NCBI GenBank assembly: GCA_900757285.1
Contig: CAAENI010000089.1
Location: forward strand, 1-7,739
Source: an uncultured Collinsella sp.
Lineage (GTDB): Bacteria > Actinomycetota > Coriobacteriia > Coriobacteriales > Coriobacteriaceae
Direction: 5' to 3'
DNA length: 7,739 nt
Shown one piece after another: positions 1 to 6,310 of this stretch. The notes beneath the pieces are model-generated. The model ran no database searches and was not told the DNA's origin. It was given only the letters and a program-made list of their open reading frames with translations. The position numbers and the translations under genes were made by a program. How positions within the stretch are numbered: position 1 is the stretch's first letter; each line of letters opens with the position of its first letter.

Positions 1-68
1 ATGACAAACTCTTATCAATCAAGATAATAATTTATTGAATGACGGCACACGACGCTGTCGTACGAATG

Positions 69-100
69 TCAACGGTGTTCGCATGGTCGATGACCGTTGA
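69..100. promoter_or_regulatory. Perfect inverted repeat, candidate operator
   Basis: TCAACGGT (69-76) and ACCGTTGA (93-100) are exact reverse complements separated by 16 nt. The repeat spans the candidate -35 element and the spacer of the promoter at 78-106, and its right arm ends directly against the -10 hexamer. A dimeric regulator bound here would cover the promoter. A second, smaller inverted repeat, ACGAC-GCT-GTCGT, lies just upstream at 49-61. No regulator gene is visible in the window, so the binding protein is unknown. The repeat itself is seen directly; the operator role is inferred from position. Confidence 0.45.
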
Positions 101-106
101 TATAGT
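78..106 (+). promoter_or_regulatory. Candidate extended -10 promoter for the leader and first gene
   Basis: TTCGCA (78-83, four of six matches to the -35 consensus) is followed by a 17-nt spacer and TATAGT (101-106, five of six matches to the -10 consensus). TG at 98-99 gives the extended -10 form TGnTATAGT. Transcription would start near 112-114, about 10 nt before the SD of the leader peptide and about 250 nt before the reductase start codon. Positions 1-68 are AT-rich at the left edge and show no supportable gene. Confidence 0.45.
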
Positions 107-136
107 TGACCTCGACTGGTTAAGGAGGGTGCGCAC

Positions 137-205
137 ATGCCGCAGACGACATATATTCGCCGCGTTGCCGCGCGCGCCCTGTATATGGCTCGGAGCCGCA
201 TATGA
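137..205 (+). CDS. Candidate 22-residue leader peptide
   Basis: A short frame begins MPQTTYIRR and ends MARSRI. It is preceded by AAGGAGG (122-128) with an 8-nt spacer, the best ribosome binding site in the upstream region and stronger than that of the reductase gene it precedes. It would be the first frame on the transcript predicted from the promoter at 78-106. Five of its 22 residues are arginine (four CGC codons and one CGG), with no membrane segment or recognisable domain. Its stop codon (203-205) lies inside the hairpin at 189-228, the arrangement expected of a leader peptide whose translation alters RNA folding. I do not recognise the peptide. It could also be a chance frame behind a purine-rich stretch; conservation of the frame in relatives would decide. 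Confidence 0.45.
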   Translation: MPQTTYIRRVAARALYMARSRI

Positions 206-228
206 GCAGGTATGTTCACGGCTCCGGG
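189..228 (+). ncRNA. Leader RNA hairpin over the end of the leader peptide
   Basis: CGGAGCCG (191-198) pairs perfectly with CGGCTCCG (219-226). The outer pairs C189-G228 and T190-G227 (wobble) extend the stem to 10 bp. Inside, CATA (199-202) can pair with TATG (211-214), leaving the 8-nt apical loop 203-210, which begins with the TGA stop of the leader peptide. No T-tract follows, so it is not an intrinsic terminator. A ribosome at the peptide stop would cover the 5' arm, so folding should depend on translation of the peptide. I could not match it to a known riboswitch class. Confidence 0.5.
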
Positions 229-265
229 AGAGACGACGCACAGCTAAATAATCGAACGCAAGGCA

Positions 266-361
266 GGTTCCCCAAAATTCCGGGTTTAGGCGCGGCTGGG
301 TTTTCGCCACCCACCGTGCAGCAATACCGTAGCTATTCATATTTGGTTCGAGAGGGGAACC
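266..361 (+). promoter_or_regulatory. SD-sequestering pairing in the leader of the first gene
   Basis: GGTTCCCC (266-273) is the exact reverse complement of GGGGAACC (354-361). The latter contains the G-run of the SD (GAGGGG, 352-357) that serves the start codon at 365. If the two segments pair, the ribosome binding site is hidden. A smaller 5-bp hairpin, TGGGT (297-301) with ACCCA (309-313), sits in the enclosed loop. With the upstream leader peptide and hairpin, this suggests translational control of the reductase gene. The complementarity is seen directly; regulation is inferred. Confidence 0.4.
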
Positions 362-364
362 GTC

Positions 365-1648
365 ATGACTGAAGAATTTGATTTTCATCCGATGTGGCAG
401 AGCCTGGGCATGAATCTTGCCGACCACGACATGCTGCTGGGCGCCGTGGGCCAGATGTACGGGGACATGTTCCTGTCGCAGAACAACCGCCCCAAGTCCA
501 CGTCCTACTTGGACTTTCTGGCCACCAACATCCATAGCGGCCGCATTAAGGAGATGCTCGACAAGAAGGAGGCTGGCGAGGCCACCAAAATCGTGGGCTC
601 GTTCTGCGTGTACGTGCCCGAGGAGATCGTGCTTGCCTGTGACGGCATTCCCGTTGGTCTGTGCTCGGGTGCCGATTGGGCAACGGACAAGGTCGAGGAG
701 CACTTGCCGCGCAACACTTGTCCGCTTATCAAGAGCTTTGCCGGCTTTAAGCTGGGTGAGGTCTGCCCCTACATCGAGTCGAGTGACTTGGTGGTAGGCG
801 AGAACACCTGTGATGGCAAGAAGAAGGCCTACGAGTTTTTTGCCACGCAAAAGAACATGTACGTCATGGATATTCCCAACGTGCACGACGAGTCGACGCT
901 CGTGACCTGGAAGGCCGAGGTTAAAAAGCTTGCTGCCAAGATTGAGGAAGAGTGCGGCGTCACGATTACGCCTGAGCGTCTGAAGGCCGCCATCCGCGCC
1001 GTCAATGAGAAGCGTCGCGCCCTGCAGCGCCTCGCTGCCACGCGCGCTGCCGACCCAGCGCCCATTAGCGGTCTCGACAGCCTGCTGACCGTTCAGGCCG
1101 CCTTTATGGACGACACGCCGCGTCTGACCGGAGCCATCAACGATATGGCGGCCGAGTGTGAGCAGCGTGTCGAGGCCGGAGAGGGCGTGGCGCCCAAGGG
1201 AACCAAGCGCATCCTGTACACCGGCACGCCCATGGCTGTGCCCAACTGGAAGCTGTTCAACCTCATCGAGAAGGCCGGCGGCGTTGTGGTGGGCGAGGAG
1301 TCCTGCACGGGTTCGCGCTATTACAAGGACTTGGTCGATGAGTCCGGTGAGACGGTTGACGAGATGCTCGATGCTATCGCCGAGCGCTACTTTAAGATCA
1401 ACTGTGCCGTCTTTACGCCCAACGATCAGCGTATGAAGGACATTGTTCAGATGGCCAAGGACCTGCATGCCGACGGCATTGTCGACGTGGCCCTGCAGTT
1501 CTGCACGCTCTACGAGATGGAGTCGTTTGCCGTGGAGAAGGCCGCCGAGGAGGCCGGCATTCCGTTTATGCACATCACGACCGACTACGCCGGCGAGGAC
1601 GCAGGCCAGCTCCAGACCCGCATCGAGGCTTTCCTCGAGACGATTTAG
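365..1648 (+). CDS. Double-cubane-cluster reductase-like protein (2-hydroxyacyl-CoA dehydratase D / YjiM family)
   Basis: This 427-residue cytoplasmic protein belongs to the family of 2-hydroxyacyl-CoA dehydratase and benzoyl-CoA reductase iron-sulphur subunits. Members accept single electrons from an ATP-dependent activator and reduce or dehydrate difficult substrates. Family landmarks are FCVYVPEEIV (80-89), TCPLIKS (118-124), CPY (134-136) and NTCDGKKK (147-154). A second half carries ESCTGSRYY (312-320) and QFCTLYEMES (379-388). Cysteines 81, 100, 119, 134, 149, 314 and 380 are candidate cluster ligands, more than one [4Fe-4S] cluster needs, which fits the double-cubane type related to E. 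coli YjiM. The length is normal for a complete subunit. The start follows GAGGGG with a 7-nt spacer. About 40 residues precede the family core, compared with its paralogue at 7162. A terminator follows. The substrate is unknown, and a conventional acyl-CoA dehydratase subunit cannot be excluded. Confidence 0.9.
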   Translation: MTEEFDFHPMWQSLGMNLADHDMLLGAVGQMYGDMFLSQNNRPKSTSYLDFLATNIHSGRIKEMLDKKEAGEATKIVGSFCVYVPEEIVLACDGIPVGLCSGADWATDKVEEHLPRNTCPLIKSFAGFKLGEVCPYIESSDLVVGENTCDGKKKAYEFFATQKNMYVMDIPNVHDESTLVTWKAEVKKLAAKIEEECGVTITPERLKAAIRAVNEKRRALQRLAATRAADPAPISGLDSLLTVQAAFMDDTPRLTGAINDMAAECEQRVEAGEGVAPKGTKRILYTGTPMAVPNWKLFNLIEKAGGVVVGEESCTGSRYYKDLVDESGETVDEMLDAIAERYFKINCAVFTPNDQRMKDIVQMAKDLHADGIVDVALQFCTLYEMESFAVEKAAEEAGIPFMHITTDYAGEDAGQLQTRIEAFLETI

Positions 1649-1679
1649 CCGCACCTGCGCTAAGCGGTGCCTCTGGGTG

Positions 1680-1707
1680 TTCCTATCCACGCGATAGGGA
1701 TTTCTTT
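1680..1707 (+). terminator. Intrinsic terminator after the first reductase gene
   Basis: CCTATC (1682-1687) pairs with GATAGG (1693-1698) around the 5-nt loop CACGC. A T-G and a T-A pair (1681-1699, 1680-1700) extend the stem to 8 bp. TTTCTTT follows immediately (1701-1707). This is the standard hairpin plus U-rich tail, 32 nt after the stop codon. A smaller GC hairpin built on GCACC (1651-1655) and GGTGC (1666-1670) lies between the stop codon and this terminator. Confidence 0.7.
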
Positions 1708-1764
1708 GCTGTTGTGCGGGTCGGTGTCCGGATGCACCGCAGGGCGCCGATCAGCTTCGCATAG

Positions 1765-1815
1765 CTGCCGGGACGGGGATTTCCGCCGTCCCGGCAGATT
1801 CTGTCCGTTTGTTCA
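1765..1815 (+). terminator. Strong GC hairpin upstream of the receptor gene, terminator or leader element
   Basis: CTGCCGGGACGG (1765-1776) pairs perfectly with CCGTCCCGGCAG (1786-1797), giving 12 bp around a 9-nt loop. The sequence after it is only moderately T-rich (ATTCTGTCCGTTTGTT), so termination may be partial. It is either a back-up to the terminator at 1680-1707 or an attenuator in the 5' leader of the transport genes, whose first start codon is at 1833. CAGCT (1752-1756) can pair with AGCTG (1763-1767), which would compete for the outer 3 bp. I found no convincing sigma70 promoter between 1701 and 1765. Confidence 0.55.
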
Positions 1816-1832
1816 GACACGAAAGGAACTCA

Positions 1833-3443
1833 ATGAACAATGATCTTTTCAAGGCGGGCGTTTCCCGCCGCGGTTTTCTGACCGGCTCCGCTGCCCTGTG
1901 CGTCATGGCGGGCCTCGGCCTCACCGGCTGCGGCGGTTCGGGCGCCGAGAGCGGTAGCGCCGCTGCCTCCGGCCAGGATGTGGAGTATCGCGACGAGCTG
2001 CAGATCGCGCTCCCGGCGAGCCCGGACGGTCTCGATCCGCACACCACGTCGTCGCTTGTGACCGTGGATATTGCCTGCAATATCATGGAGCCGCTTTTTG
2101 GGCTCGACTCCAAGTACGAACCCCAGCCCGTTCTCGCCAAGAGCTACAAGGTCTCCGATGACGGACTGGTCTATACCATCGAGCTGCGCGAAGGCATCGT
2201 GTTCCACAACGGCAAGGAACTTGGCCCCGACGACGTCGTCGCCTCGATGAACCGCTGGCTTAAAGTCAACGACCGTGCGGCAAGTCTGCTTCCCAATGCC
2301 CAGTTTGCTGCGTCGGGCGACCACGAGGTGACCTGCACGCTTACCGCGCCCGCCACGGATTTCCTCACGATTCTGGGCAACCACTCCCAATATCCCGTGA
2401 TCGTTCCCTCCGAGGTTATCGACGCCGCGGGCGACACGGGAATCGCCGACTATATCGGTACCGGTGCCTATAAGCTTGTGGAGTGGAAGCAGGATCAGTA
2501 CATTCATCTGACACGTAACGACGATTATCAGGCTGCTGAGGGCAAGGCGTCGGGCTACACCGGCAAGGTCTCCGCACCTACGAAGGATATTTTCTATCAG
2601 TTTGTCACGGAGGGCTCCACGCGCGTGAGCGGTTTCGAGACCGGCGAATACGATATCGCCGGCGAGATTCCCACCGAGAATTTCCATGACTTCGATGGCA
2701 ATGATGACGTGAAGCTGTACACGCATACCGCGGGTGTCCTCACCGCGTTCTTTAACATGAACGAAGGCATTTTTGCCGACGAGGCTATCCGCAAGTGCGC
2801 TTTTATGGCGATCGACTGCAAGGCTGCCGCTCTGGCTGCCTATGGCGAGGAAGAGCTCTTTACGATCGATCCTAACCTGGGCAACCCCGAAAACGACCAG
2901 TGGGCGACCGATGCCGGCAAAAAATACTTTAACCAGGCCGACCCCAAGGCGGCCAAGAAGGCACTCGCCAAGACCTCCTATGCCGGCGAGACGGTGAGGC
3001 TGCTCACCACGCCCGACTACAAGGATATGTACAACGCGACTGTCGCGCTGCAGGAACAGCTCGAGAAGGCCGGCTTTACCGCCGAAGTCGAGAGCTATGA
3101 GTTCGCGACCTTTATGGATATCCGCTCCAGCAAGGCCGATCAGTGGGACCTGTTTGTGGCATCTACGAACTACAAGCCGATTCCGGCGCAGTCGCTTTCG
3201 GTCTCCAAGGGCTTCTATGGTCTTTCGGACGAGAAGGCGCTTACGCTGGTCGGTGAGACCCGCACGGCCGAGGACCAGAAGGCCGCAACCAAAAAGTGGG
3301 CCGAGTGCCAGGAGCGTCTGTACGAGATCGCGGTTATCGAGCCGCTGTGCCATTACGTTGCCATAACTGGCACGCAGGCCGATGTCGAGGGCTTTGAGCT
3401 ACTCGACGGCGCCATCATCTGGAACGCCAAGCGTCCGGAGTAA
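1833..3443 (+). CDS. Peptide/nickel-type ABC transporter solute-binding lipoprotein (SBP_bac_5 family)
   Basis: This 536-residue extracytoplasmic receptor would capture the substrate and deliver it to the permeases encoded next. The N-terminus has a twin-arginine motif, SRRGFL (11-16), then a hydrophobic stretch and a lipobox LTGC with lipidated Cys33. It is therefore probably exported folded by the Tat route and anchored to the membrane. A Gly/Ser/Ala-rich linker (34-47) follows. Family 5 landmarks are GLDPH (66-70), the region LAKSYKVSDDGLVYTIELR (101-119) continuing into GIVFHNGKEL, and GTGAYKLVEW (209-218). Length is typical. ATG 1833 is chosen because AAGGA lies 5 nt upstream and it places the Tat signal correctly; a TTG at 1809 has no such support. 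Receptors of this family bind dipeptides, oligopeptides, nickel chelates, opines or sugars, and residues that would settle the ligand are not readable here. Confidence 0.93.
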   Translation: MNNDLFKAGVSRRGFLTGSAALCVMAGLGLTGCGGSGAESGSAAASGQDVEYRDELQIALPASPDGLDPHTTSSLVTVDIACNIMEPLFGLDSKYEPQPVLAKSYKVSDDGLVYTIELREGIVFHNGKELGPDDVVASMNRWLKVNDRAASLLPNAQFAASGDHEVTCTLTAPATDFLTILGNHSQYPVIVPSEVIDAAGDTGIADYIGTGAYKLVEWKQDQYIHLTRNDDYQAAEGKASGYTGKVSAPTKDIFYQFVTEGSTRVSGFETGEYDIAGEIPTENFHDFDGNDDVKLYTHTAGVLTAFFNMNEGIFADEAIRKCAFMAIDCKAAALAAYGEEELFTIDPNLGNPENDQWATDAGKKYFNQADPKAAKKALAKTSYAGETVRLLTTPDYKDMYNATVALQEQLEKAGFTAEVESYEFATFMDIRSSKADQWDLFVASTNYKPIPAQSLSVSKGFYGLSDEKALTLVGETRTAEDQKAATKKWAECQERLYEIAVIEPLCHYVAITGTQADVEGFELLDGAIIWNAKRPE

Positions 3444-3455
3444 TGCAATAGATGA

Positions 3456-3494
3456 CGTGGCGGCTGGAGGGGTCTGGTCCCTGTGGCCGCCACG
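3456..3494 (+). ncRNA. Intercistronic stem-loop between receptor and first permease genes
   Basis: CGTGGCGGC (3456-3464) pairs perfectly with GCCGCCACG (3486-3494). An inner stem, AGGGG (3468-3472) with TCCCT (3478-3482, including one G-T pair), closes the loop. No T-tract follows, so full termination is unlikely. Such a hairpin directly after a binding-protein gene is known in other ABC operons to stabilise the 3' end of the receptor mRNA, so that receptor exceeds permease. That role is inferred here. Confidence 0.6.
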
Positions 3495-3509
3495 CCCTGT
3501 CCACGTTCA

Positions 3510-3515
3510 GAGGGG
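3510..3515 (+). promoter_or_regulatory. Distant SD of the first permease gene
   Basis: GAGGGG lies 15 nt before the ATG at 3531, well beyond the usual 5-9 nt. An in-frame TAG at 3519-3521 prevents an earlier start, so the distance cannot be explained by a misplaced start codon. This suggests weak initiation, which would add to lower permease expression relative to the receptor. Confidence 0.5.
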
Positions 3516-3530
3516 AAATAGACGCCTCGC

Positions 3531-4484
3531 ATGTTGAAGTACACGCTCAAACGTATAGGCGCGATGGTTCCGGTGATGCTCATCATCTCGGTTGTCGTGT
3601 TTTTGATTATCTATCTCACACCGGGTGACCCGGCCTCTTCGATGCTCGGCATGGAGGCTTCGGCCGACCAGATCGAGCGCGTCAACGATAGCCTGGGACT
3701 CAACGAGCCGCTGCCGCAGCGCTACGTTGAGTGGATGGGTGGCGTGCTTACCGGCGACCTGGGCGATTCGTATTTTATGCGCCAGCCCGTCACGCAGGCG
3801 ATCGCCGAGCACTTTGGCCCCACGCTATCGCTCGCGCTTCTGGCACAGCTCATCGCGCTGTTGATTGCACTGCCCTGCGGCGTCGTCGCTGCCCTCAAAC
3901 ATGGGTCGCGCACCGACGCGGTCTTGCGTGTCGTTGCTCTTTTGGGCGTGGCGATACCCGGCTTTTTGATGGCGCTCATGCTTATGTGGCTGTTTGCCGT
4001 CACGTTGCGTGTGCTCCCGGTGGCCGGCTATGCGCCGCTATCGAAGGGCTGGTTCAGCCATTTACGCTATCTTGCGTTGCCGGCTATATCGCTTGGATGC
4101 GTTCAGGCCGCGCTGCTCATGCGCATGACGCGTGCGAGCGTGATCGAGGCCATGCAGCTCGACTGCGTCAAGACGGCGCGTGCCAAGGGCGTCTCCGAGG
4201 TTCGCGTGGTACTGTCCCATGCCCTGCGCAACGCAGCGCTGCCGATTCTCACCTCGATCGGCTATTCTTTTGGCACCCTGATTACGGGTGCCGTGGTGAC
4301 TGAGGCCATTTTTAACATCCCCGGTTTGGGCCAGCTGGTCACGAGCTCTATCGAGCGTCGCGACTATCCGGTGATTCAGGGTGTGCTGCTGGTCATCGCC
4401 TTGTTGAACTCGGTGATCAATCTGGCTGTCGACCTTGCCTACGGCGCTTTTGACCCGCGCGCTCGCAAATGGGGCGATGCATGA
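3531..4484 (+). CDS. ABC transporter permease, DppB/OppB type
   Basis: This 317-residue inner-membrane protein forms half of the translocation channel with the permease encoded next. Six hydrophobic segments lie at roughly 9-29, 97-121, 132-160, 178-197, 236-262 and 280-303. The periplasmic part after helix 1 has the usual TPGDPA (30-35) and GDLGDS (75-80) features of the first permease of this family. The cytoplasmic coupling loop carries the EAA motif: EAMQLDCVKTARAKG (206-220) followed by LRNAALP (232-238). Length is normal. It follows the receptor gene by 87 nt, which contain a stem-loop, and it overlaps the next gene by 4 nt (ATGA), implying translational coupling. Confidence 0.94.
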   Translation: MLKYTLKRIGAMVPVMLIISVVVFLIIYLTPGDPASSMLGMEASADQIERVNDSLGLNEPLPQRYVEWMGGVLTGDLGDSYFMRQPVTQAIAEHFGPTLSLALLAQLIALLIALPCGVVAALKHGSRTDAVLRVVALLGVAIPGFLMALMLMWLFAVTLRVLPVAGYAPLSKGWFSHLRYLALPAISLGCVQAALLMRMTRASVIEAMQLDCVKTARAKGVSEVRVVLSHALRNAALPILTSIGYSFGTLITGAVVTEAIFNIPGLGQLVTSSIERRDYPVIQGVLLVIALLNSVINLAVDLAYGAFDPRARKWGDA

Positions 4485-5311
4485 TGACAAACTTTAAGAA
4501 GGCTCTTGCCAACAAGGGGTTTGCGGTCGGCGGCTGCATTTTCCTGGCGATTGCGCTGATCGCGCTTGTCGGTCCGCTGGTGCGGACGGTTAATCCCAAT
4601 GCGCAGGAGATGACGTTGCGACTTTCGGCACCTTCGCCCGCGCATCCCTTTGGCTGCGATGACTTTGGTCGCGACCTACTTGCCCGCGTCATCGCGGGCG
4701 CGCGCGTGTCGCTTGGCGTCGGCATTGCCGTCACGCTTGCGACGAGTGCGCTCGGCTTGGTGATCGGCGCCTATGCGTGTTACAACGAGAGGCTCGATCA
4801 TATTCTCATGCGCATCTGCGACGGCCTTATGTCCATTCCGGGCGTGCTTTTGGCTATCGCACTCATGGCCATGATGGGCGCCTCGGTCTGGAACGTCATC
4901 ATCGCGCTCTCCATCGTCTATTCGCCCAGCATGGCGCGCATCGTGCGCTCGCGTGCGATGGTGGTCAAGGAGGAACCCTTTGTGGAGGCCCTGCGCGTGC
5001 AGGGCGCCTCGACCGCGCGCATCGTGTGGCTGCATATCGTGCCCAACGTTATGGCGCCCTTCCTGGTGCAGGCGACCTTCGTCTTTGCCGAGGCCGTGCT
5101 CTCGGAGGCCGCCCTCTCGTTTCTGGGCCTGGGTATCAAGGCGCCCGACGCCAGCTGGGGAAACATCCTGCAGGCGGGCAAGAACGTGATGCGCAAAGCC
5201 TGGTGGATGATCTTCTTCCCGGCAGTAGCCATCATCGCGAGCGTGCTTTCGCTCAATCTGGCCGGCGACGGTCTGCGCGACGCCCTCGATCCCAAGGCGA
5301 AGGAGGAGTAG
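4481..5311 (+). CDS. ABC transporter permease, DppC/OppC type
   Basis: This 276-residue inner-membrane permease pairs with the preceding DppB-type protein. Near the N-terminus, HPFGCDDFGRDLLARVIAGAR (56-75 region) is the standard signature of second permeases, with GCDDFGRD where GTDxxGRD is more usual. Hydrophobic segments lie at about 14-36, 76-101, 115-132, 137-155, 190-213 and 241-262. The EAA coupling loop reads EALRVQG (169-175) followed by LHIVPN (184-189). The start is one of two adjacent ATGs, at 4481 or 4484. GGGG (4471-4474) precedes both, and the 4-nt ATGA overlap favours 4481. An in-frame ATG at 4469 has no SD and is unlikely. Only 3 nt separate it from the next gene. Confidence 0.94.
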   Translation: MMTNFKKALANKGFAVGGCIFLAIALIALVGPLVRTVNPNAQEMTLRLSAPSPAHPFGCDDFGRDLLARVIAGARVSLGVGIAVTLATSALGLVIGAYACYNERLDHILMRICDGLMSIPGVLLAIALMAMMGASVWNVIIALSIVYSPSMARIVRSRAMVVKEEPFVEALRVQGASTARIVWLHIVPNVMAPFLVQATFVFAEAVLSEAALSFLGLGIKAPDASWGNILQAGKNVMRKAWWMIFFPAVAIIASVLSLNLAGDGLRDALDPKAKEE

Positions 5312-5314
5312 CCC

Positions 5315-6310
5315 ATGGCTCAGCATCTTTTGGACGTGCGCGACCTCTGCATCTCGTTTGTGGGCCGCGATGGCAACGCGCTGGAAGCCGTCAACAAACT
5401 CAACCTACATATCGATGCCGGCGAGATCGTTGGTGTTGTTGGCGAGTCCGGCTGCGGTAAGTCGGTGTTTGCCCAGAGTGTCATGCGCCTATTGGAGCAT
5501 GAACAGAAGATGGCCTATGAGGGCCAGATTGTGTTTGATGGTGAGGACCTGCTGGCGCGTCCGCTCAAGACGATGCGCAAGGTGCGCGGCTGCGACATCG
5601 CCATGATTTTCCAGGACCCTTTGAGCTCGCTTAACCCAGTCATGACGGTCGGGGCCCAGGTCGTCGAGGCCGTGCGGGCCCACCGTAAGGTGAGCCGACG
5701 CGAAGCCCGCAACGAGGCTCTATCGCTGTTGGAGCGCGTGGGAATTCGAGATATCGCGGCCCGCTTCGACATGTATCCGAGTGATTTTAGCGGCGGTATG
5801 CGCCAGCGCGTGATGATTGCCATGGCGCTTGCCGGTCATCCGCGACTGCTGATTGCCGATGAGCCCACCACGGCACTCGACACGACGACTCAAAAACAGA
5901 TTTTGGATCTTCTGCGCGACCTTAACAGTTCCGAGGGCATGGCGGTGCTTTTTATCAGCCATGATTTGGGTGTCGTCACGAGCATCTGCTCGCGCGTGCA
6001 TGTTATGTATCTGGGTCAAATCGTAGAAGAGATCGACGCCTGCGGCCTTATGGAGCGCCCGAGCCACCCGTATGCCCAGGGGCTCATCGCGAGCATTCCG
6101 CCGCTCGAAGGCGAGCGAGTTGACACGCTGGCGGATATTCCGGGCACAGTGCCGCCGCTTACGGCAATACCCTGTGGATGCCGCTTTGCGCCTCGTTGCG
6201 CCCGGGCGGACGAGCGTTGCCGCGCGCAGGAGCCTCCGCTGGTTGCCGTGAATGCGTGCGACCGGTCTAAATGCTGGCTTGTCGAGAAAGGGGAGTGCCA
6301 TGGCTGTTGA
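5315..6310 (+). CDS. ABC transporter ATPase, DppD/OppD type with C-terminal cysteine motif
   Basis: This 331-residue cytoplasmic ATPase is one of two that power the importer. It has Walker A GESGCGKS (43-50), Q-loop Gln100, the signature FSGGMRQR (158-165), Walker B LLIADEP (178-184) and the switch His216. The C-terminal oligopeptide-transporter extension contains HPYAQGLIASIP (251-262). Cysteines 289, 295, 302 and 315 follow, with spacing C-x5-C-x6-C-x12-C; a similar cysteine set in other DppD/OppD proteins binds a [4Fe-4S] cluster. Two further cysteines (287 and 320) flank the set. The start follows a strong AAGGAGG with an 8-nt spacer. The gene overlaps the next by 11 nt. Length is normal for the family. 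Confidence 0.94.
   Translation: MAQHLLDVRDLCISFVGRDGNALEAVNKLNLHIDAGEIVGVVGESGCGKSVFAQSVMRLLEHEQKMAYEGQIVFDGEDLLARPLKTMRKVRGCDIAMIFQDPLSSLNPVMTVGAQVVEAVRAHRKVSRREARNEALSLLERVGIRDIAARFDMYPSDFSGGMRQRVMIAMALAGHPRLLIADEPTTALDTTTQKQILDLLRDLNSSEGMAVLFISHDLGVVTSICSRVHVMYLGQIVEEIDACGLMERPSHPYAQGLIASIPPLEGERVDTLADIPGTVPPLTAIPCGCRFAPRCARADERCRAQEPPLVAVNACDRSKCWLVEKGECHGC

Noticed and set aside
1..27. Eight-codon frame ATG...TAA at the left edge
   Set aside because: It is too short, has no visible SD because it starts at the window edge, and lies in AT-rich sequence where short frames mean nothing.
106..134. TTGACC (106-111) as a -35 element
   Set aside because: No acceptable -10 lies 16-18 nt downstream (the region reads GTGCGC), so the extended -10 promoter just upstream is preferred.
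39..251. 70-codon + strand frame across the promoter and leader
   Set aside because: It has no SD, its composition is low-information, and it overlaps the better supported promoter and the leader peptide frame.
205..330. Known riboswitch in the first leader (GGGAGAGA at 226-233 recalls a glycine riboswitch; T-box and TPP were also considered)
   Set aside because: The remaining conserved blocks of these classes are absent, so only an unassigned structured leader can be claimed.
32..1690. 552-codon open frame on the - strand
   Set aside because: It mirrors the reductase gene on the opposite strand. Long antisense frames arise easily in GC-rich genes, the translation matches no family, and the frame runs through the leader and terminator regions.
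1830..3353. 507-codon open frame on the - strand
   Set aside because: It is a shadow of the receptor gene. It is rich in Arg, Leu, Val and Gly with no recognisable domain, and the + strand protein has a full set of family motifs.
3731..4303. 190-codon + strand frame inside the first permease gene
   Set aside because: It is a different frame of a gene with clear permease features, and the translation has no membrane pattern or family motif.
4469..4483. Earlier start of the second permease at ATG 4469
   Set aside because: It would lie deeper in the first permease gene with no SD. The ATGA overlap at 4481 is the usual junction and has GGGG upstream.
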